This document shows positions 1 to 11,700 of a stretch of DNA of 64,000 bases, in pieces. The notes beneath the pieces are model-generated. The model was not told the origin of the DNA, did no database searches, and saw only the letters and a program-made list of their open reading frames with translations. How positions within the stretch are numbered: the first letter of the stretch is position 1; each line of letters begins with the position of its first letter. The DNA is from Cyprinus carpio (taxonomy: Eukaryota > Chordata > Actinopteri > Cypriniformes > Cyprinidae): the NCBI RefSeq assembly GCF_018340385.1, contig NC_056611.1, forward strand, positions 15,829,610 to 15,893,609, written 5' to 3'. The position numbers were made by a program, and so were the translations under genes.

Positions 1-231
1 TAAGGACATCATTAAAATAGTCCATGTGACCGTAATTTTATGAAGCTACAAGAATACTTTTTGTGCGCAAAGAAAACAAAAATAACGACTTAATTCAACA
101 ATTCTTCTCTTCTGTGTCACCGTAGTCCACTATTCATGACAGTACCACGACACATGCGTGTGATAATGCTGATGTCGAACCTGCATACGCTGTGCCTTGT
201 TTAAAAGCAGAGGAATGCACAAATTTAATCT
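1..231. mobile_element. Cyprinid foldback MITE, left fragment
   Basis: Bases 1-120 (aatagtccatgtgac, actttttgtgc, caaagaaaac) match the interior of the complete MITE at 31570-32067. The left end lies outside the window. The element is interrupted at 232 by a hAT insertion and resumes at 1719. Confidence 0.7.
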
Positions 232-928
232 CAGGGCTCTCAAGTCTCACGTATTCAACGTGAGACACACGCATTTCATCCAGTTCACACGCTCTCACAC
301 CACACGTTGTATTTCTCACGCTGAGAAGTAAGGGATAACTTGTCTCTCTATATATACAAAAATAGACGAGGCGCAGGAATACGGAGGGAAGTTTTCTGCC
401 GAGTTCATAGCTCTTTTGAGTTATACAGTTAAATGCCACCTACCAGCCAATCAGAAATTAGGATGTTGTTGTTTCTGTGTAAATTAAGTGATTCCGCTGC
501 AAGCACATTCATTACTAAGTAACATGGATGCACGCGCAGAGCAAGATCCGATGAATGCTGTTTTATTTTTATTTTTTTAGCATTTTGATTTTATTATTTC
601 TGAACGAACTCACTTGCCTGTGATAAAATATAGTGAGAGCTGATGTTGGGAAATGTAGTCAAATTCATGCTAAATTATTATTTATGCAGTCTATAATGCT
701 CCAACAACTGCTTTGCAGTCAAGAACTTTGCTATTTGTTGCTGTAACTAATGGAAGTACTAGAGATGTTAGAACAATTCTGATATATGGCTAACTGATTG
801 TTTTGTATTTAGTATAGATGTTAGTAAATTTATTTGGCCCCAAACATGTCAGCTGAACAGCAGTGCTCTTTGTACTATGTACATACTGCACACACACAGT
901 AGGATTGCTGAACTTGCCCTTGTCAAGC

Positions 929-1019
<91 letters not shown>
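929..1019. repeat. Compound (TG)n(AG)n microsatellite
   Basis: About nine TG units followed by about 35 AG units. A mirrored (TC)n(AC)n tract lies at 1364-1408 in the opposite palindrome arm. Confidence 0.95.
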
Positions 1020-1140
1020 GTACACATTTCATAGTTTTTTTTGTTTGTTTGTTTTTTCTTTGTTTTTTCTGTTGTTTGTTGCACATTTTGATGCCTTGAT
1101 GACAGATCTAGCGGTTCCTACATAAAGCACTGTGGCTCCT

Positions 1141-1351
1141 CCACTCAAATGCAGATGCAGAAAGAGTGTTCTCTATGGTGAGTTTAAACAAAACCAAAAC
1201 TAGGAACAGTTTGGCTCTGAACAGAATGCTGTCATCCATTATGACAGTGAAAATGGCTGGCCTTGAGACACAGTGCTTTAAGTGGGAGACCTCTACCCCT
1301 GTCATCAAGGCATTAAAATGTGCAACAAACATTTACAACATTTACAACAGG
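1141..1351 (+). pseudogene. hAT transposase C-terminal (dimerisation) fragment
   Basis: Reading frame LHSNADAERVFSMVSLNKTK, then LALNRMLSSIMTVKMAGLE and ETSTPVIKALKCATN. The SNADAERVFS ... L(S)S(I/L)xTVK pattern is the hAT dimerisation domain. No upstream zinc finger or DDE part remains; the region before it is an inverted copy of sequence after it. Confidence 0.8.
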
Positions 1352-1363
1352 TAAAAACAGGTA

Positions 1364-1404
<41 letters not shown>

Positions 1405-1408
1405 ACAG
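1364..1408. repeat. Compound (TC)n(AC)n microsatellite
   Basis: Eight TC units then about fourteen AC units. It is the inverted counterpart of the tract at 929-1019. Confidence 0.95.
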
Positions 1409-1718
1409 CTTGATATACATCTGCAGGGCAAGTTCTGCAATCCTACTGTATGTGTACAGTATGTACAATGAGTACTGCTGTTCAGTTGGCTCGTTTAGGA
1501 CTAAATTTCTTTTTATTTTTGATACAGTCGTTTTTTTTTTTAGATATATAAGTGTATTTATTTTATTTGGATGAATTTGTCTGTCTTTTATCAGATTTAC
1601 CAGTTGTTTTCATTTCTATTTGTGCTGGTCAATTATGAACAATAGGTAAAATTTGAGTGGCTCCTCCCCTTACAGATGAAATCTCACTCCAAACTTTTGC
1701 TATAACTTGAGAGCCCTG

Positions 1719-1820
1719 CAATCTTAATTTGTGTTCCAAAGATGAACGAAGGTTTTACGGGTTTGAAACGACATGAGGGTGAGTAATTAATGACAGAATT
1801 TTCATTTTTTGGTGGAACTA
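1719..1820. mobile_element. Cyprinid foldback MITE, right end
   Basis: Contains gggtttgaaacgacatgagg, gtgagtaattaatgacag and attttcatttttt, matching the right arm of the element at 31570-32067. It is the other half of the MITE split by the hAT copy. Confidence 0.75.
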
Positions 1821-2696
1821 CAAAATAAAGTGTTTTTAAACAACATGCCTCTTTCCTGTGTCACCCCCAGCTAAAATATCACAAAGACAGTCCTCACAGA
1901 TCTATAAAAGTTAAGGCAAGTAGGCTCAACGTGTAGAAGTAGGTTAAATTCAATAAAATGTCCAACGTATTTGGAAAACTTCTAACTTTAGGTTTAGCTT
2001 ACCTGTCAAGAAGAAACTCTGTAAGTTCGTCGTATTGATTGAAACCCAAACATTAATTCTAATTCTTGCATCTTGTAAAAACACTAAGTTTACCATTGTT
2101 TTACCCAGTTGGCTATCTCTTGTGTATTTTAGCAAGTCTTTGAATTTTGCTAGCTCTTTCACACCGGCTAAACACCCTCTGGTTCAGCCTGCTACAACAG
2201 TGGCCACGCCCCCAAACTCTCGCTGCCCAGAGGAATAAATGAACATTTTATGGCCCTGATTCTTCCACATATGATAATTATTTATTGCTATTAGCATATG
2301 AAGATACTTTGTTTTAAACCAGTATCAATAAATAAATATTTTGGGGGGAAAAAAATAGAAAAGATTCAATTTGAAACCTTTATCACGAATCGCAAATCAC
2401 TGCTTTCTCATAACTGTTCATAAGTAGGTTTTAGTCATTTTCATTAAAAATAAACGTAGATTTAGCTCTGTATTTCTGTATCATTAGACTCAGAATATAC
2501 TTTATAACCAGTTTGTTTTTTTTTGGGGTTTTTTTTAGCTTTGCAGACCAGTTTTTCTTTTAAAAAAAATGTAAGTAAATAAATAATTGAATAAAATTTA
2601 GCGTTCCGAATAATGTTATACAGTTCCGAAATGGCATTAATTAAGATGAAAAATAATGAAAAAATGTTTTTCATTTTGGAGTGAACTATCCCTTGG

Positions 2697-3291
2697 CATG
2701 GTTCGTACACATTTTTAGGCTACCAGTACATTTCCATGACTTGGTTTTTGAGACAATATTCATGAGCTAAGGCTGACAATACATGGGGCAAATTTTTTAG
2801 CAATTTTGCCGGGCAACTTTTTTGGGCAATGTTGCTTGGGCATTTGCCCACTGAGAATGGGTAACAAATTCCTACTTTAGATCAGCCATGGGCCCTGTGT
2901 CTCACCTGGTTGCCTGTTGACCCCATCATTAACCAAAGTTGCCCAGCAGCATTGCTCAGTAAGTTACCCATTGTATCATCAGTCTAATGTTCCATTATTT
3001 TACAATAAGAATACAAATCTGTTCAAATTTATCATAGCAAATGTTAACTAAAATAAATGACTATTAATGCTTATTGTTTGCTTTCTTTTTGCTTTAATAA
3101 TAAGCTGCAACTGCGACAGATGTTACTCCACGCAGAGAACATATCATGATGACATCACTGAATATTGTAATTTGTTTAACCAAGATTATCTATTAAACCA
3201 AAGTCCCTTTTCTAAAACTTTTACAGGCCTGGAAATTGCTGTTTTAAAATTCCATGACTTTTCCAGGTTTTTCATGACTGTACGAACCCTG
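2697..3291. mobile_element. Non-autonomous hAT-like element
   Basis: The right end reads catgactgtacgaaccctg and the left end catggttcgtacac, imperfect inverted termini of the CAGGGTTCGTAC hAT type. CCTTGG flanks both sides (2691-2696, 3292-3297). The 2.0-2.7 kb stretch to the left is AT-rich with no gene seen. Confidence 0.6.
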
Positions 3292-3483
3292 CCTTGGACA
3301 TGTCCAAGTGCAGAAAATGCCCCCAACAAGAGCATAAGAAAGACCCTGCTATCGCTGGAATTGGTCCCAAAAAAACAAAAAAAACCTTATTGAATTTCTT
3401 GAATGCTGTGTGAGGTATTGACTATGGGAATTTATTTCCACCGCCACACAAACCAAGAGGAGTCAGATTCAAGGTTTTCCACA

Positions 3484-3489
3484 TTTATT
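3484..3489 (-). promoter_or_regulatory. Candidate sorl1 polyadenylation signal AATAAA
   Basis: Minus-strand GAAATAAATG context. Downstream on the transcript strand is TTGGTTTGTGTGG, a typical GU-rich element. Other AATAAA matches exist upstream, so this is a best guess. Confidence 0.45.
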
Positions 3490-4579
3490 TCAGCATAAGT
3501 GATTCATAAAACATCTCAGACTGTACCACTTACAAGTTTCTTATCGTTAAAACCCTCAGTATGCAGGCAAGAAAGATTTAAACATGGCGGTGTCCAATGT
3601 CACTGCTATGTAAATTTATTTTTACATCTTATTGACCAAAAATAAATGGGTTTCAAACTGGGCATGACAAATATAGCCACAAATGGTTGCGAGTAAAGAA
3701 TACAAACAATACAAAATAAAAACGGTGGCTCAGGATTCACACAAGTGCTGCACTGGAACTTTATACAGTGGTAATTCACAATATGTCGATACACACATTT
3801 CCTATCACACTATTTCAGTCTTTTTACAATTGTTTACTCTTCTTTTTACTCAAGTCAGTCTTCTGTGAACGTGTGCATGTGTGATCACATTGACATACCG
3901 CTACATACTTTACTCAGTGTGTTGTAATAAGGCAATGTGGTACTGAAAAGAACAATTTCACTAAAAACAGCCACATCTATCAACTGAACAGTTTTAATTC
4001 CAATTAATAATGGGGTATCATTAATAATGACCACAAGCATTTGAATGTAAACTGGCCATAAACCTCAATTTAAAATCCTTGAACATTAAAGAAGAAGTGG
4101 GTAGACCATATCCATTTTCCTTTTTTCTGGTCACCTCAATACAAGATACAAAAAAAAAGAAAAAGAAAAGAAAAATACATTCATAAAGAAATCTTTTAAG
4201 CAACACCCGCAATCCAGTTAAAATGAAACATGGATTTAACACATGTACCTCTTCACAACGGTTCGGGAAGGCAAGACGTCTGCTCTACCCCCTGCTTTTC
4301 TTAAGCTTGGCACAATAATGAAGCCTTCTGGTCCATTCAGACAAGAGCTGCACAGGCTTCACTGCAATATGGAACTACTGTACAGCACAATAGTCTCAGA
4401 ATTAAACACACTGCGCTGCCTGTGGCAGTGTGACTGATATATCGCTGGTACATCTACACTAACCCAGTTCCCTGAGAACACTAAAGGACTAAAACCATGA
4501 CAGCACACAGGATATGCAATATTATAATATTCGCTAGATAAAATGCGTAGGATAAATCAAAGAAGACAGTGAACATATA

Positions 4580-4881
4580 CACTGCATTCCAAATTATTAT
4601 GCAAGTGACATATCAATAGGATTTCACTACAATAAAGAGTCAGATTTTTGTTTGTGGTGTTTTTCACATCTTTTTAGATAACTGGTATCAATCTCAGACA
4701 GGTTTGGTCAATAGTTTGCCAGGTCTTCTTAGGTAAATGGAAACAATACTTAAAGAGGTTGTTCCACATTATTAAGCAAGTCACAGCTGTGATGTGAAAA
4801 ACAGCACAAACAAAAATCTGATTCTTTATTGTATCGAAATCCTATTGATATGTCACTTGCATAATAATTTGGAACGCAGTG
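4580..4881. mobile_element. Mariner-type foldback MITE in sorl1 3' UTR
   Basis: Two 91-bp arms (4580-4670 and 4791-4881) are inverted copies with only a few mismatches; the arms begin CACTGCATTCCAAATTATTA. TA dinucleotides flank both ends, as for Tc1/mariner insertion. The loop is about 120 bp. Confidence 0.85.
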
Positions 4882-5688
4882 TAGACTAAGCATGGGACTT
4901 AATGTGGACAACACTCAAATAACTGTCTTAATTTTGGTCATTCTTTTCTGAAAACAGCTGATAAAACAACCAAAACGGGTTACAGTTTTCACATTTTCAA
5001 AAAGCAGAGGGAATAAAATCTATTGCTGCGCAAGGAAATTAACAAATGGATACAAAGTGTAAACAAGGTACCATGGACAAATGCAGGCCTACTGACAAAG
5101 TGACACAAATTGAGCATATACAACAAAAATGTGATCCTGTGCAATTTACTGTCAACAGCCTACGTACCGCCTTCCCTTTTCATCAGCATTCATTGGTCCA
5201 TTTTTCTCACCTGTACACATATGAGGTTTGCTTTTTAGATTTTTTTTTTTGTGTGTGTATTTTTGTACTGATGTACCCATATCTAGATGTTTGTTTTGGC
5301 TTTAAGCAAATGCAATGCTCATGTGAGAGTTTGTTGTACAATAAGGGTCTTTTCCCTGTTCAGTGAGTCTGCTGATCAGCTGGCAAACTCCTTCACAGTT
5401 TGCTTCAGTTAATGCCTACAAATTCCAATACCCACATATATTATATATAAAAAATAAGTTATTGCGCATCCGAAAAAAGTGCATCTTATTTTCAAAAATA
5501 TCTCTTTTGCTCCATGCTTTCTCTTCTTCCTCAGGGTCCAGAAACCCAAATCCAGCGTTTTTCTAAGTGACCGGAGGGGTAAAGAGGAAGGGGCTCGATA
5601 GCTTGAAGGCATGCCGGATGGGCATGTAAGAAAACATGATGAGGAAGTGGAGTGGGAAGTGAAGGAGGAGGACAGAAGAGTTGTCCAG

Positions 5689-5756
5689 CTATGCAATCAC
5701 CATGGGAACGTCATCTGAAAAGCCACTGATCATAGGAGCATCTTCATCATCGTCAC
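5689..5756 (-). CDS. sorl1: sorl1 exon 48 (C-terminus and stop)
   Basis: 68 nt of coding sequence ending in TAG at 5689-5691. Encodes DDDEDAPMISGFSDDVPMVI then Ala, nearly identical to mammalian SORL1. It contains the acidic cluster (AP-1/PACS1 binding) and the C-terminal DDVPMV motif for GGA adaptors. Confidence 0.96.
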
Positions 5757-8700
5757 CTAAGAAGAGAGGGAACAAAGAAACATCTTATTAGCCAATTTTC
5801 ACAATGTGGAAAACTTTCAAGTAAAGAAAGATCTGAAGTGAACTAAACTAAAAGTGAACTTCACTGAAATAAAATGAAGTGAAAAGAATTTAACTGAACT
5901 GATTTAAAATGGTGAATTAATTAAAAGTTGAATTAATTGAAGTGATTAAACTGAACACAACACAACTGAAGTAATCTGAACTGAACTAAAGTGAATTGAG
6001 GACAATTTACCAAACTTAAGTGAACAAATCTAAACCGAAGTTAACTGAACTAAATTTAAGCATACAGAGTTAAACTGAATTGAACTGAAGTCAATTGAGC
6101 TAAACAGAAGTGAAATGAAGTGAACTAAACTAAAATGAAGTCAACTGAGCTAAACAAGTGACCTGAACTAAAATGAAGTGGACTAAACTAAACTGAATTT
6201 AACTTAAGTGAACTAAATGTGATTTTAACTGTCAACTTATTCAACTACGCAAAATAACTAACTAAAAATGAGCTGAATTACATTTTTCTTTTGTACTAAA
6301 GACAACTGAGATCATTTGAATTGAATTTAAATAAACTAAACTGTAGTGAACTTGACTGAAGAGAAACTGGGCTAAACTGAAGTGAACTGAAATAAAATAA
6401 AGTGATCTGAAGTAAATGAACTGAACTAAAATAAAACTAAATAGAAGTGAACTTGACTAAAGTCATCTGAGATGAAGTGAAATGAACTCAAACAGTGAAG
6501 TAAACTGAACTAAACTCTACGAATCGAACTAAAACAAACAAGCCATCCGATCTAACCACAAGTAAACTGAACTGAAATGAACTGAAGTCAACTGATCTCA
6601 AGTGAACTAAACGACACTTCTCTGAAGTGTACTGAAGACAGATTTCATGAAAGGCAGGAGACTGGTCTTACCCAGCTCATCTCCTGAGGAGAAAATGGCA
6701 GAGCCCAGACGAGAGTTGTAGTGGCTGTTAGCGAAAGTGGTGAAGCTGTGCTGTAGCCGACGGTGTCTGAGGTAAAGCACCACCAGGCCTCCACACACAC
6801 CCACCAACAGCAGGAACAACACTGGAACCACCACCGCTGCCATGTCCTCTGATTTACCTGACTGAGGTGAGGCATCGTTTGGCCCTGAAAGACGACATAA
6901 GCGTCAAGATCAACAAATGCCTACAAAGATAAAGATGAAAAATGTTTATTGCATAAAAGCTCATGCCTGCTGCTTTGCTCAGTTCATCATATAACAGCAC
7001 CGCCGCTTCTCCACACAGCTGGTTGTTGAGCAGACAGCGCGCCCGCACTGAGAATGTGTAGTTATGGCCCACCAACAGGTTGCTGATCCGGAAGAATGAC
7101 TCCGTTGTGTTACCCAGACACTTTGTGGAGTTGCTGACACTGTCATGCATATACACCTCATAGCCCTGAAGGATCAGATGATTATTAGTGAAACCATTTC
7201 ATAAGTGAACCAAAATGGAAAGTTTCAGAGGAGGAAAAATGTTGTTAAAAGATAATGAAACTTTTTTTTTAAAATCATTATCCACAATAAGACCAGAAAT
7301 GTTTATTAATTGAGTAAATAAGGTCATTGTGGATTTCCTGTGTGTCTGGTTTCTAACCCTGCTCTCATTGAAGGTCCGGTCCTTCACAGCCAGGCTCTTC
7401 CAGAAGAGGAACACATGATCCTGTTCTTCTAAGATCTTGAGGGCCTCAGGTGCAGGCAGAGGAACTGTGCAGAAAAAATACAATACAGCAGGAAATTTTA
7501 CTTATAGTTGTTAATACGCTACCTCTCAAAAGTTTGTGGTCAGTACAATTTTTTTCTATTGAAAGAAAGTAATTCTTTTTATTGAGCAGGGACCCATAAA
7601 ATTTAACAAAAGTGACAGTAAAGACATTTATAATGTCAAAGATTTCTATCTCAGAAAAAACCTGTTCTTTTTAACTTTCTATACATCCAAGAATCTTGAA
7701 AAAAAAAAAAAGATGGTTTCTACAAACATATTAAGCAGCACAACTGTTTTTAACACTGTTAATAAAAAATAACATTTTCTTGATCACCAAATCATAATTT
7801 TAGAATGATTTCTAAAGGATCATGTGATCTTAAAGACTGGAGTAATGGCTGCTCAAAATTAAACTTTTCCATCACAGGAATAAATTACATTTAAAAACAT
7901 ATATATATATTTTAATTATTTTTTTTTTTTTAAAAAGGCAATAAAAGAGATGGCTATACCCGTGTTGAGTGTGAAGCTGGCCTCTTTGCTCATGTTGAGC
8001 AGCCTGATGGTGATGCTGTAGCGTCCTCCAGGCTCCAGGCCCTTCAGCGTGTACTCCACCGTGTTGTTCTGAGTGCTCACCTTATAGTCCCGCTCCGTTT
8101 TACGAACTGTATCTCGCACGTGCACTGCATAGGTCTGATAAATACCCACAGAGATCCTTGAAACACCCCATCTGACATTTAACAAAGTTTTATATTAAAA
8201 AATGACAGTCTAGGACTTGACAATGTGGTCATACCAAAGGACTGCTGGGAGAATCATATGGCGGCTGCCACTTCAGAGTGGCCTGTGTCTTATCCACTCG
8301 CACCTTGTGCAAGTTTCGAGGTGGAAGTCGCTCGTTGGGGATCATCTTCACTACAGCGTAGCCTGATGGAGGCCCGAGGTATGGAACGATCACCCTCACC
8401 TGAACAACAAACATACAATCACTTCATCATAGTGCCCAACTGGATCTCTAAATTGAGGAGTAGGAGGGTGGAGACTAACCAGGAAGAGGAACTGCTTGTC
8501 GCTGTCAACGATCACCGTCAGACTGGTTGAGGTGGTATTCACCCTGTGAGGTCTGCGGTACAGATCCAGGAAGGATGTGGCGTAGAACACTCCATACATC
8601 TACGAAAACATGGAAACATTACAATGATGTCTTGACAGACACTTTTCAACTTAAAGGTCAGGTTTCAGCCAAATTTTGTGGGTCCATTATCTATTTTTAA

Positions 8701-11700
8701 TTGTTTAATGATATTTGAAGCACAACTCACAAGACCTTCAAATCAAGCAGCTTTCGGTTGAAAAATGCTACAAAATGAAACCTAATGTGAAATCAGCGTG
8801 AAGAAATATTTAGCACTTTCCAAAAAATAAATGGATTCCTATTGAAATTACTGAATTTCATCTGCAAAATTCTGTCGAACAACAGTAAATGTGTAAATTC
8901 AATAGTAAATTCAATCAAATCTTTGTAAAAGGCTAGTTTATGTCTAAAATTTATCAAGTTAATGGCTACACTTTTCTTATACACAAGCGAAATTTGCATG
9001 GGGAAATTTATGGCTCTCGTGTGAATTGCTATTGAAAAGAATGGATATCGCCCGTGAAATTTTGCAGAACAATGATAAATATCACTGCACTTTAGGCGTT
9101 CATGAGTAAAGGCCTGTTCAGACCAAGAACGATAAAGATAGCTAAAATGTTAACTATATTTGCGACCACACCAACACACAATAACGTTCATTATTATAAG
9201 CACAGTCTTTAAGCATGACTGCACACTTTAAAGTCAGGTGGATTCTGATTGGCTATCAATGTTTTTCAATGTTTAGTCTCACCTCAGCTTGAGGGCCGGT
9301 CCAGTTGCACTCTACAGCAGTCTGGTTGAGCGCCCGGGCCTTCAGTGATGGCTGGGCAGGTCTGGTACCTTTGGTCTGCTTGCGGAACAGAGAAGTAGGA
9401 CTGTCTCCATCATCCGTGTGAGCCCACACCGCCACCTCATACACCGTTCCTGCTGTCAGGTTAGAGACTGTACAGAAGACAGCACACACATTTTATATAG
9501 CTCCAGAAATGCTGACGTAAGGTTTGATGACTGTGTTTTACAGTACCTTTCAATGTCCCTGAAACCGTGTAATTCCAGCTCTCCTTCACATGTTCATCAA
9601 ATACCCATGAAATGACAACAACATAGTGCTTCACCTAAAAGAGAGAGATCAATTTTATATTTAAATTAGGAGGAGGTCATTAATGTAACCCACACACAGA
9701 GAAAAAGCAAAATGACTGACCTGGACTTTATAATCATTGGTGATGGACAAAATCATGGAGTCCTCTGTGATGCTGGGGATCTCAACATCAGGAGGAGAGA
9801 GAGCTGAAAGACACATTATTAAAGAGTCATGAAATATTAGAGCAGTTTTTTTGTCCAACAATAAAACAGACATAACTAGATGTTTATGTAATGCATAAAA
9901 ATTTTGAAAATCCTTTTTAACAGATACTGTTAATATACCATTAAATTTATTTATTTATTTATTTTTTTTTTTTTTTTTGATAATTTTTTTATTGTTTTAT
10001 GTATTAATGTGTTCTTTGGTATTTTGCTATTCTTTTGAAATTATCAAAGAATCCTAAAAAAAAATATCACGGTTACAACAAAAATATTAAGCAACACAAC
10101 TGATTTTAACATTGATTATAACGTCTCATAATTATTCATGATACCACATTACTTTTCCATTGATATTAAAATAAAGATACAAATTGATGTGTTTATATTT
10201 ATGCTGAAAAGAGAGTTAAAATGACTCGATCGGTTTCAACTATCCTATAAGATAAAACACTTGAGCATAAATGTCCAGCAGGGGGAGTCAGCGCTCCTCT
10301 GAGAACATGTCAGTTTCTTTTATATTGTTTTGTTACCTTTTTGAGGAATGATGGACTTTTTTTTTTTGGTGTTTTTTATGATTCTGCTTGTGACAGCAGC
10401 CACCTGACAAATAAGAGATGAATAAAGGTTAGGTGAAGCTATGATCACCAGACGTGTACATGAAACAACTTCATGCAGGTTTTGGAGTGTCTTACCCTGA
10501 ATCTGTAGAGCGAGCTGGGCTGCAGGTCCTTCACTTCTGCATTCGTGATGGTGCTACGCTGGGAATACCACTCTGCACTGTCCTTTTCACTGTACTCCAC
10601 CTGCAAACACACATGAGCTGGTTAGATATAAGTATGTGTTGATAAATGCTATAAAGTACTGAGGGCTTCTCACTCACAATATACTCCCTGATGAGTCCAT
10701 GTGCTTTATCAGGAGGGCTCCAGGAACACAGTACTGTCCCGTCCTCAGCGTTGTCAGAGCTTAGCTGCAGATTCTGCGGAGGGTCTGGCACTGCCACACA
10801 AACACAGTCGTCAGCATATCTCTTCCATGTAAATCCGAGCTGTTCCATAAATCATTTTAGTAACTGTGCTGCTAAGGCAGACTTACATCCTTCTGGTGTG
10901 CGTAGTGTGAGAACTTCATTGGTCCTGTGCTGTTTGCTGAGACACTGAGTCTGAACCTTAACCTGGTAGGTTGTGTCCGGCATCAACACAGTCAGAACGG
11001 CACTGCCCTTATTGCTGTTTGTGTCAATGGACGCCCACTGCTGGACACCCACCTGCCTGGAAAACATACACAGCTTTATTACTGACCTGAAGACATTTAC
11101 TGTTGTGTGTAGATCAAGGGTTTCCCTATATACAGTATTTATTATGGTGGAATAATTATAAAATAAATTAAACATCTACTGCCAGTTGCCTCGTTATGTC
11201 CTAATTATTTTTTATATTATATTTATTGTCTTTACATTTTATTTTTATTTTATAAAATACAATTAAAACAATAAAAACAAAAAATAAAATGAAATAAAAA
11301 ACTAAAATTAATAATAATTTAGTGGTCTGTGATTTTTTGATTCAACATTAACATGTTCCACCACTTAAAAAGCTTAAAATAAACAAAATGATAATAATAA
11401 TAAAACACAACAAAAAAACAAAACAAAAAATAATAATAATAAAAGTTAAAAGGTCTGTGATTTTTGGCACTAAGATGTAGTGGTCCATCTGAGAAAACTT
11501 AAAACAAACTAACAAATAAATAAATAAAATCAAAAAGTGTAAACCAAAACAAAGCATGAAACATAAACCAAACAAAACCAAGCAAACGAAGCAAAGCAAA
11601 GCAAAACAAAAAGCAAAGCAAAGCAAAGCAAAGCAAAACAAAACAAAAAGCAAAGCAAAGCAAAGCAAAGCAAAGCAAAGCAAAGCAAAAAAGCAAAGCA

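Larger units (their letters stand above)
232..1718 (+). mobile_element. hAT-family transposon remnant, palindromic
   Basis: Bounded by perfect 14-bp terminal inverted repeats CAGGGCTCTCAAGT (232-245 and 1705-1718). It carries a hAT transposase C-terminal fragment on the plus strand and large internal inverted arms. Only a partial target duplication (aatct) can be seen. It is a deleted, non-autonomous copy nested in an older MITE. Confidence 0.8.
3466..5688 (-). other. sorl1: Probable sorl1 3' UTR
   Basis: Sequence downstream of the stop to a plausible cleavage region near 3466. No ORF of interest occurs. Its left end is set by an AATAAA at 3484-3489 (minus strand) followed within 50 bases by a GT-rich stretch. 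Another AATAAA lies near 3607 and would shorten it. A MITE foldback sits at 4580-4881. The exact end is inferred, not seen. Confidence 0.5.

Noticed and set aside
790..1125. ORFs with Leu-Ser or Arg-Glu runs around 1 kb
   Set aside because: They translate the (TG)n(AG)n tract within the hAT remnant.
6607..6843. ATG-initiated ORF beginning MAAVVVPV as an independent small membrane protein
   Set aside because: The Met is internal to sorl1 exon 47, just before the transmembrane helix; upstream in-frame sequence and the acceptor at 6885 show it is part of the receptor.
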